Positions 1 to 4,480 of a stretch of 5,569 nt of DNA are shown here, piece after piece (position 1 is the stretch's first letter; the number at the start of each line of letters is the position of its first letter). This stretch comes from RGIG2094 sp045660065 (GTDB lineage Bacteria > Bacillota > Clostridia > RGIG6154). The position numbers were made by a program, and so were the translations under genes. The notes under the pieces were generated by a model that had not been told where the DNA came from, did not search any database, and saw nothing but the letters and a program-made list of their open reading frames with translations. The stretch is from positions 1 to 5,569 of the forward strand of contig JAZRDC010000037.1 in NCBI GenBank assembly GCA_045660065.1, given 5' to 3'.

Positions 1-229
1 CAGACTCATCAGACGCTTCCTTCCTAAAGGTACAAATCTTTCTTCCTTGACTCAAAAAGATTTAGATCACCTTGCTATGTGGATGAATAAATACCCCAGA
101 AAGTTGCATGATGGTAGCTCCGCATGGCAACTTTCCAAGGTTTATTCTTACCATTTTAACAGAATCTCCTCTTAACTACGACTTTTTTCCTTCTATGTCG
201 CTTTTAACCTTGCAATTCACAATTTAATC
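1..229 (+). mobile_element. Right end of an IS30-family insertion sequence (right boundary approximate)
   Basis: The transposase stop is followed by about 50 bp of T-rich DNA ending in a TTGCAATTCACAATTTA block (210-226), which has the look of an IS30-type terminal inverted repeat. The left end is outside the window, so the repeat cannot be matched and the exact boundary is inferred. Target duplications cannot be checked for the same reason. The element sits about 170 bp from the break in the catalase pseudogene. Confidence 0.4.
2..175 (+). CDS. IS30-family transposase, C-terminal fragment (5' part outside window)
   Basis: This is the last 57 codons of a DDE transposase of the IS30 family, which cuts and rejoins the ends of its insertion sequence. 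The frame is entered mid-gene (base 1 is the last base of a codon) and stops at TAA 173-175. The visible protein starts RLIRRFLPKGTNLSSLTQ and continues through an LDHLAMWMNKYPRK stretch. In this family the N-RLIRRFLPKGT block lies just after the catalytic Glu of the DDE triad, so the catalytic residues themselves lie off the left edge. The last 20 or so residues (from LHDGSS on) do not resemble the usual family ending (GYKTP-like) that I know, so the C-terminus may be variant. Whether the rest of the transposase is intact cannot be judged. The family call is from recognition of the conserved block. Confidence 0.85.
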   Translation, partial: RLIRRFLPKGTNLSSLTQKDLDHLAMWMNKYPRKLHDGSSAWQLSKVYSYHFNRISS

Positions 230-258
230 TAATGAACCACATGTGTCCCAAAGAGTGC

Positions 259-274
259 TGATAAACTGATAAAC
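259..274. repeat. Two tandem copies of TGATAAAC
   Basis: The octamer TGATAAAC occurs twice back to back (259-266 and 267-274) in the short non-coding stretch between the IS end and the inverted repeat. It could be an iteron-like protein site or chance; two copies are too few to tell. Confidence 0.4.
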
Positions 275-318
275 GAATGCCGATTCATCTGAAGGCTCTC
301 CTGGTAGTAACAAATGTG

Positions 319-366
319 CGATAAATTGGAATCTATACAAATATTGAGATAGATTCCAATTTATCG
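319..366. repeat. Perfect 18-bp inverted repeat with 12-nt loop
   Basis: Arms 319-336 (CGATAAATTGGAATCTAT) and 349-366 are exact reverse complements with no mismatch; the 12-nt centre adds a small CAA/TTG stem (338-340 with 344-346). Neither strand shows a T-run after the stem, so it is not a standard intrinsic terminator. A second weaker stem (370-375 with 379-384, closed by 366-368 with 386-388) follows directly. It lies between the IS30 end and the truncated catalase. It could be an operator, a recombination or transfer site, or the end of a small mobile element; the sequence does not decide. Confidence 0.85.
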
Positions 367-397
367 AGACACGAAATCTTTGTGACTCATGAGCCCA

Positions 398-799
398 TCA
401 TACGGAGCTCAAAATATCAGCACATAAATCTCCGGTTACTGTTACATAATCTGCAGTCCAGGAGTAGCCAGATGCATTTATAAGTCCCGGATTTAATCCT
501 AAAATAACGTGAGACTGAATTTCTCCTGCTTGCACCGATGTGGCATTAACATCATGCCCATTGAGTAAGTTAATAGTTTGTGCAACCATTTCCATATGGC
601 CAAGTTCTTCGGCAGCTATATCCAGGAATAAATCTTTGATTTCGGGGTCTTTTATACGAAAACTCTGTGACATATACTGCATAGCCGCTTTAAGTTCGCC
701 ATTTCCACCACCAAGTTGTTCCTGAAGTAATACAGCGTATTGAGGGTTGGGTTTTTCTACTTCTACAGGATGAAAAAGCATTTTTTCATGTTTAAACAT
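398..799 (-). pseudogene. Manganese catalase (CotJC-like), truncated at the C-terminus
   Basis: Manganese catalases (ferritin-like four-helix proteins) convert hydrogen peroxide to water and oxygen at a di-manganese centre; spore-former relatives include the coat protein CotJC. The product here is 133 residues, against about 190 for CotJC and about 270 for classical enzymes. Visible features are the first-helix block EQLGGGNGELKAAMQY with ligand Glu35, the second-helix block AAEELGHMEMV with ligands Glu65 and His68, and a late YVTVTGDLCADILS block. In intact proteins this last block is followed within a few residues by a Glu ligand, then a His ligand in the fourth helix. Here the frame stops at TGA (398-400) right after DILSSV, so both ligands and the last helices are missing and no activity is expected. 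The ATG at 797-799 is chosen over an upstream in-frame TTG because GGAGG sits 8 nt before it. The break probably reflects a rearrangement linked to the neighbouring IS30 end. Family call firm; loss of function inferred. Confidence 0.85.
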
Positions 800-807
800 T
801 TTGTCTG

Positions 808-812
808 CCTCC
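808..812 (-). promoter_or_regulatory. Ribosome binding site GGAGG fixing the catalase start
   Basis: On the minus strand GGAGG lies 8 nt before ATG 799-797. The in-frame TTG at 814-812 overlaps this site, so TTG is not the start. Confidence 0.8.
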
Positions 813-830
813 AATATTTATAGTTTTATT

Positions 831-875
831 TATTTTTAGCAGTTTACAGATTTATTATTTGTGGTGCTAAAAATA
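831..875. repeat. 11-bp perfect inverted repeat upstream of the catalase pseudogene
   Basis: TATTTTTAGCA (831-841) and its exact reverse complement (865-875) are separated by 23 nt. It lies 32-76 nt upstream of the catalase ATG. It could be a two-half-site operator or, if transcribed, a hairpin in the 5' untranslated region. A peroxide- or metal-responsive operator would fit the gene, but the repeat matches no PerR, Fur or MntR box that I can recognise. Confidence 0.6.
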
Positions 876-927
876 TATTTTATGAATCTATTATGAGCGT
901 AAAAGGCATAAAAAATGCATTGATTAT

Positions 928-957
928 TTGACACCCCAAATTAATTAAATGAATAAT
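928..957 (+). promoter_or_regulatory. Possible sigma-A promoter TTGACA-N18-AATAAT
   Basis: A perfect -35 hexamer TTGACA (928-933) is followed after 18 nt by AATAAT (952-957, five of six to TATAAT). The downstream transcript would begin inside the hairpin at 958-989 and run towards the peptidase gene. In an AT-rich intergenic region this may be chance, and a better promoter lies 75 bp downstream. Confidence 0.3.
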
Positions 958-989
958 AAAAACTGTTGTCATTTAAACCAGCAGTTTTT
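958..989. repeat. Hairpin AAAAACTG...CAGTTTTT (possible leftward terminator)
   Basis: Arms 958-968 and 979-989 pair over 11 bp with one G-T pair and a 10-nt loop. Read leftward, the stem is followed by a T-rich TTTTTATTATT tract, as in an intrinsic terminator; read rightward it is followed by CAAAC. No leftward gene is visible to its right, so it may protect the catalase promoter region or act as an operator. Confidence 0.45.
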
Positions 990-1003
990 CAAACACAATG
1001 CTG

Positions 1004-1032
1004 TTGCGCATCATTCTGACTTGTGTTATAAT
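1004..1032 (+). promoter_or_regulatory. Promoter with extended -10 (TTGCGC-N17-TATAAT)
   Basis: A perfect -10 TATAAT (1027-1032) is preceded by TGT (1024-1026, extended -10). After 17 nt of spacing there is a weak -35 TTGCGC (1004-1009). Transcription would start near 1039 and give the M14 peptidase gene a leader of about 165 nt. Confidence 0.6.
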
Positions 1033-1140
1033 TGTAAAAGATGTTGGCTTTTATCGGTCTTTGACCGCGGTGCCGATTGATTGTGTCATAAAATTGGCAT
1101 ATGAAATTTTGTTGATTCTACAATATATGTGCCAAAACTC

Positions 1141-1171
1141 TTGCATCGCACCTTAGGGGGCGGTGTATAAT
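1141..1171 (+). promoter_or_regulatory. Second, proximal promoter candidate (TTGCAT-N19-TATAAT)
   Basis: A perfect TATAAT (1166-1171) lies 35 nt before the peptidase ATG, with TTGCAT (1141-1146) at a long 19-nt spacing. Between them a short stem CACC/GGTG (1149-1152 with 1162-1165) brackets a run of five G. If used, the transcript starts near 1178 and lacks the structured leader, giving the gene two modes of expression. Confidence 0.4.
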
Positions 1172-1193
1172 TAAAGTGTTATATAAAAATTAC

Positions 1194-1197
1194 GGAG
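1194..1197 (+). promoter_or_regulatory. Ribosome binding site GGAG fixing the peptidase start
   Basis: GGAG lies 8 nt before ATG 1206. It lies inside the frame extension that would begin at GTG 1176, and the signal peptide begins at 1206, so 1206 is the start. Confidence 0.75.
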
Positions 1198-1205
1198 TGT
1201 ATTTT

Positions 1206-2651
1206 ATGAAAAAAATTGTCGCGATTTTGTTGGCGGTGATGGTACTTTTGACCAATACAACATTTGCATTTGCCAATGAAACCAAAAATGTTGTGAAAGA
1301 AAATTCGATTATAATTGCAATAAATGAGAAAATTACTGTTGTAAATGGAACTCAGAGAGAAACCACTGCACCTGTGATGGTGCTTGACAAAACATATGTG
1401 GATTTGTATGAAGTGGCTCCACTTCTGGGTATGAAAATACAGTGGATTGAAGCATATATTGGCTTTTTCAGGGTAAATGTCAGCGGAACTGATGTTGATT
1501 TTACACTTATCTCTGACTGGCAGGAACTTGCAAATCAAAAACACAAGTTTTTTGTAAAAGACTCAAAGATTTTTGTTTCTTTGCGTGAACTTTGTGATCA
1601 TGCAGGTAAAAGCATTGCCTATGATGACGGAATTATAACTATCGGAAATCATGATGAATTTGACAAAGAAATATTCGGCGAGGTAAATACATACGATTTT
1701 GATGATTATATTTATAAAACATATCCCAAGCGTGCAGAATATGTTGTAAATCCTTATCAGGAATATGGCTATGAAAATATGCTTTCTGATGTGGAAAAGT
1801 TGAAAAACATGTATCCTGATCTTATAAAAACATCTTCAATCGGAAAATCCGTAGAAGGCAGAGATTTGCTTTTACTCAAATTCGGCAGAGGAGATAAAAA
1901 GATTTTTGTATGCGCAGCTCATCACGCAAGAGAATACATCACAACTACATATATTATGTACGCAATTGACAGATATTCCTATGCATACAGAAATGGCAAT
2001 ATATGGGGCAATTACAATCCCAAAGAAATTCTTGATAACATAACATTTTGCATTGTGCCTATGGTAAATCCTGACGGAATTAATTTGGTGCAAAACGGAA
2101 TAGGAGCAACAAAAAATCCTGATGAAGTTGCGGCTTTGCCAATTTACGAAGGTAAACAGTACGGAATTCGTGCGTGGAAAGCAAATATCCGCGGCGTGGA
2201 TTTGAACTGGAATTATGATAAAGACTGGTCTGTGGAGAAAAATAAAAATTCAAGAGGTTCATCGGGCTTTACAGGAGACGGTCCTGCAACCGAGCCTGAG
2301 TCAATAGCGGTTGCAAATTATGTTGACAAAAATCCCTTTGAGGCATATGTATCTTTCCATACTCAGGGAGAAATTTTCTACTGGGCAGAGGACTTTTCAA
2401 ATCCTACCAATATCAACAAAATAATTAAAAAAGATACGGGTTTTGATGAGTACAGAGACAACGGAAAAGGTATTGGCGGATCGTTTTTTGATTATGTTTA
2501 TCGTAAATACAACAAACCTACATTGACTGTTGAGTTGTGTCCATATATAGGCAATTATCCATATCCTAACGAGGATTTTGATACCGTATGGAATCCTGCA
2601 AAGAATGTGTTACTTATAGTGGGTAATGAGATTATGTATAAAGGCAAATAA
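1206..2651 (+). CDS. Secreted M14 zinc carboxypeptidase with N-terminal copper-amine-oxidase-like domain
   Basis: This 481-residue protein is an extracytoplasmic metallopeptidase of the M14 (carboxypeptidase A) family, which removes C-terminal residues from peptides or, in bacterial branches, cuts cell-wall gamma-D-Glu-diamino-acid bonds. Residues 1-23 form a signal peptide (MKK, hydrophobic core, AFA then N24). Residues about 35-148 look like a copper-amine-oxidase N-terminal-like domain with two copies of a (Y/F)V-L-E-A-G-I pattern (about 63-92 and 122-148), common on clostridial surface proteins. The M14 domain spans about 180-478: a YGYENMLSDVEKLKNMYPDL opening, IGKSVEGRDL, zinc ligands His240 and Glu243 in HHARE, NPDG 288-291, third ligand His385 in SFHTQGE, and catalytic Glu443 in TVELCP. 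Oddly, the usual DLNRN block reads DLNWN (Trp335), replacing the Arg that holds the substrate carboxylate (Arg145 in carboxypeptidase A). No membrane anchor or SLH domain is visible. The substrate is unknown. The gene is followed by its own terminator. Confidence 0.9.
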   Translation: MKKIVAILLAVMVLLTNTTFAFANETKNVVKENSIIIAINEKITVVNGTQRETTAPVMVLDKTYVDLYEVAPLLGMKIQWIEAYIGFFRVNVSGTDVDFTLISDWQELANQKHKFFVKDSKIFVSLRELCDHAGKSIAYDDGIITIGNHDEFDKEIFGEVNTYDFDDYIYKTYPKRAEYVVNPYQEYGYENMLSDVEKLKNMYPDLIKTSSIGKSVEGRDLLLLKFGRGDKKIFVCAAHHAREYITTTYIMYAIDRYSYAYRNGNIWGNYNPKEILDNITFCIVPMVNPDGINLVQNGIGATKNPDEVAALPIYEGKQYGIRAWKANIRGVDLNWNYDKDWSVEKNKNSRGSSGFTGDGPATEPESIAVANYVDKNPFEAYVSFHTQGEIFYWAEDFSNPTNINKIIKKDTGFDEYRDNGKGIGGSFFDYVYRKYNKPTLTVELCPYIGNYPYPNEDFDTVWNPAKNVLLIVGNEIMYKGK

Positions 2652-2652
2652 T

Positions 2653-2684
2653 AAAAAAGGATACCATCAGGGTATCCTTTTTTT
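2653..2684 (+). terminator. Intrinsic terminator after the M14 peptidase gene
   Basis: Stem GGATACC (2659-2665) pairs with GGTATCC (2671-2677) around a 5-nt loop, flanked by A6 before and T7 after. It starts 2 nt past the stop codon. The A-run on the other side makes it usable in both directions. Confidence 0.92.
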
Positions 2685-2758
2685 GTGTTTAAAAGAGAAA
2701 AGAAGCATAGAGTGTTTTGTTTGGTGGAAAATTTATATTATCATACGGAATTTTTCTA

Positions 2759-2787
2759 TATACATTTGGAAAATTAAGTGATATAAT
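2759..2787 (+). promoter_or_regulatory. Promoter TATACA-N17-TATAAT with extended -10
   Basis: TATAAT (2782-2787) is preceded by TGA (2779-2781, extended -10). TATACA (2759-2764, four of six to TTGACA) lies 17 nt upstream. The predicted start near 2794 leaves an untranslated leader of only about 16 nt, just enough for the ribosome binding site. Confidence 0.65.
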
Positions 2788-2794
2788 TTGTAAA

Positions 2795-2802
2795 AAGGAG
2801 GT
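2795..2802 (+). promoter_or_regulatory. Consensus ribosome binding site AAGGAGGT fixing the start at 2810
   Basis: A full AAGGAGGT lies 7 nt before ATG 2810. The frame is open upstream to a TTG at 2717, but that start has no ribosome binding site and would begin before the promoter, so 2810 is chosen. Confidence 0.9.
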
Positions 2803-2809
2803 AATTGTT

Positions 2810-4366
2810 ATGGATAAATTTGCTTTACAAGCATTAGAAGAATATAATAGCGATGCAAAAACTGTGCGACGCGGCGGATGTGGCAAACCGTTCTGGAATA
2901 TACATTCTTCACAGTTTACATTTGTTCCGGAATTGTTGTTCCCGATTATTCCCGGAGCAAAAGAGTATGTTTATACTGCTGTGGACAGTAAAGGAAAAAT
3001 TCATTCGTTTACGTCAGAATCGTCTTCTTCGGCATTAACACCAATCTGGAAGGATATGGCGCCCGGAATGGTAGAACTTAAGGTTGAGGCTATAAATAAA
3101 TTTGATGGACAGAAATACCTTGCAGGGGCAAGAACATTTTGTAAGATGGAACCATTTCCGGGACGTGAGGATTTACCGGCAAGAACTTGTTCATATAAGG
3201 ATTGTGCAATAAAGGCATTCAGATTTGTATTTAATGACGAAACAAACAGATATTGGCTCGAAAAAGGAATGCCAAAGCCTGATTACTATCATAATGTTTA
3301 TCCTTCAAAAACATATTCAAGTGTTATCAAAGCAATGATTTCTTATGCAGAACTTGAACCTGAAAATGCAGAAGACGCTTTAAAGATTGCAACTAACATA
3401 GCAGATTATCTTATTTCAATTACTTATGATAAAGACTCTCCTCTTGCAGGACTTCCTCCTACATATTCTTTTAAAGATATTGACGAAGAACTTGCTACCA
3501 GCATAGCACCATCTGCGGCAAAACGCAGAGATATGCTTATGATGATATATCCTGCATCTGTTGGAAGTGCATACTTGGAACTTGAAAAGGCAACAGGAAA
3601 CAAAAAGTATTTTGATGCAGCGATGCTAATTGCAAACTATTACAAAGAAAATGTTCTTGATAATGGCAGTTGGTACCTGATGGTTTCTGAGAAAACAGGA
3701 AAGCCTGAGGCACAAAACTGTTGCGGCGAGTTTGAAATTGTTGATTTCCTTTCGCGTGTTTATACAAGAACTGAAGATAAGTGCTGGCAGGAACTTGAAA
3801 AAAATTATTTTTCATATATTGAAAAAACACGCCTTGACAGTTACAATTGGGAAGGTCAGTTTGAGGACACCAGACTTGCTGCAAACTACAATAATCTGAA
3901 TCATTTTGCGGCAGGAAGAATGGCCACATATTTTGCAAATAATTATAAAGATGATGCCGAAAAAATGGAAGAAGCGGCACAACTTACAAGATATATCGAA
4001 GACCAGTTTGTGGTTTGGGGTGAATTTGCTCCGTGGAGAAACTACAATACTCCTGGTGAGCACTGGTATTCTCCTGCAGGATTGGAGCAGTACGAATGGT
4101 ATGTTCCCATTGACGGAAGCACTGCTTCTATTGCAAAAGTATTTCTTGCTATGTATAATGCTACTAAAGATGAACTTTATCTCGAAAAGGCTTATGCGCT
4201 CGGTGATTCTATTACAAGAATGCAAAATCCGGAAACAGGTATTATTCCTACTCATTGGTTTGATACTAATTGTAGTACCGAAATCAGACTTTTCTGGATG
4301 AATTGCCATATCGGTACCGCATTTGCGATGATGCTTTTAGCAAAGCAGAACGGAGAAATTAAATAA
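2810..4366 (+). CDS. Conserved protein of unknown function, probable alpha/alpha-barrel (six-hairpin glycosidase-like)
   Basis: The 518-residue product has no signal peptide or membrane segment, so it should be cytoplasmic. Residues about 27-115 are beta-rich with a WNIHSSQFTFVPEL opening, a PGAKEYVYTAVD strand pair and a TPIWKDMAPGMVELKVEA stretch, resembling a fibronectin or Ig-like sandwich. Residues about 128-515 are helical, in repeated helix pairs rich in aromatic residues: YPSKTYSSVIKAM (164-176), YPASVGSAYLELEKATG (247-263), QNCCGEFEIVDFLSRVY (302-318), a WGEFAPWRNY block (403-412), EQYEWYVPIDGSTASIAKVF (426-445) and TGIIPTHWF (476-484). This repeating layout is typical of the (alpha/alpha)6 barrels of glycosidases, epimerases and polysaccharide lyases. 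I recall similar proteins in other bacteria annotated only as hypothetical. Candidate polar active-site residues are Glu307, Glu309, Glu426, Tyr428, Asp435 and His482, but no known catalytic signature can be named. It has its own promoter and terminator. A role in sugar or uronide metabolism is plausible, not shown. Confidence 0.75.
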   Translation: MDKFALQALEEYNSDAKTVRRGGCGKPFWNIHSSQFTFVPELLFPIIPGAKEYVYTAVDSKGKIHSFTSESSSSALTPIWKDMAPGMVELKVEAINKFDGQKYLAGARTFCKMEPFPGREDLPARTCSYKDCAIKAFRFVFNDETNRYWLEKGMPKPDYYHNVYPSKTYSSVIKAMISYAELEPENAEDALKIATNIADYLISITYDKDSPLAGLPPTYSFKDIDEELATSIAPSAAKRRDMLMMIYPASVGSAYLELEKATGNKKYFDAAMLIANYYKENVLDNGSWYLMVSEKTGKPEAQNCCGEFEIVDFLSRVYTRTEDKCWQELEKNYFSYIEKTRLDSYNWEGQFEDTRLAANYNNLNHFAAGRMATYFANNYKDDAEKMEEAAQLTRYIEDQFVVWGEFAPWRNYNTPGEHWYSPAGLEQYEWYVPIDGSTASIAKVFLAMYNATKDELYLEKAYALGDSITRMQNPETGIIPTHWFDTNCSTEIRLFWMNCHIGTAFAMMLLAKQNGEIK

Positions 4367-4378
4367 TAATTAATTTTA

Positions 4379-4424
4379 ATCAACACCTGATTAATATATG
4401 TGTTAATCGGGTGTTGATCTTTTT
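4379..4424 (+). terminator. Intrinsic terminator after the barrel protein gene
   Basis: Arms 4379-4394 and 4403-4418 pair over 16 bp (one T-G pair) around an 8-nt loop and are followed after one base by five T (4420-4424). The stem starts 12 nt past the stop at 4364-4366. Confidence 0.9.
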
Positions 4425-4480
4425 ATTCCATCTGGTATGTTTTGGGTTAGATTGGGAATGATAGTTCAAGAGGTGAGTTT

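Larger units (their letters stand above)
1039..1205 (+). promoter_or_regulatory. Structured 5' leader of the M14 peptidase gene, class not recognised
   Basis: The leader contains four segments that can pair in mutually exclusive ways. ATCGG (1053-1057) can pair with CCGAT (1073-1077). TGCCGAT (1071-1077) can pair with ATTGGCA (1093-1099, one G-U). TTGGCA (1094-1099) can pair with TGCCAA (1130-1135), supported inside by TAT/AUA and UUGU/ACAA. A local CGGTC-TTT-GACCG hairpin (1055-1067) competes with the first. This 1:2, 2:3, 3:4 layout is what attenuators and riboswitches show, but there is no T-run after the last stem and the ribosome binding site (1194-1197) is about 60 nt further on. I do not recognise any known riboswitch consensus. 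A conserved regulatory RNA is an inference. Confidence 0.35.

Noticed and set aside
230..400. CRISPR or direct-repeat array near the IS end
   Set aside because: Only one inverted pair and one two-copy octamer are present; there are no regularly spaced repeats.
874..884. Sigma-K-like -10 (CATAAAATA on the minus strand) for the CotJC-like catalase
   Set aside because: The -10 matches CATAnnnTA, but the only AC for a -35 is at the wrong spacing and no sigma-E -35 is present; in AT-rich DNA this is too weak to call.
1176..1205. GTG at 1176 as start of the M14 peptidase
   Set aside because: It adds ten residues before the signal peptide, lies at the predicted proximal transcription start and has no ribosome binding site; ATG 1206 has GGAG at the right distance.
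1141..1205. c-di-GMP, preQ1 or fluoride riboswitch in the peptidase leader
   Set aside because: None of the conserved core sequences that I know for these classes is present in the leader.
1179..1544. Minus-strand open frame of 121 codons over the start of the peptidase gene
   Set aside because: It is the antisense shadow of the signal peptide and N-terminal domain; no ribosome binding site and no family resemblance.
3537..4309. Long minus-strand open frames inside the barrel-protein gene (3537-3980 and 3812-4309)
   Set aside because: They lie antisense to a clear gene, have no ribosome binding site and encode low-complexity Phe/Ser/His-rich protein typical of the complement of AT-rich coding DNA.
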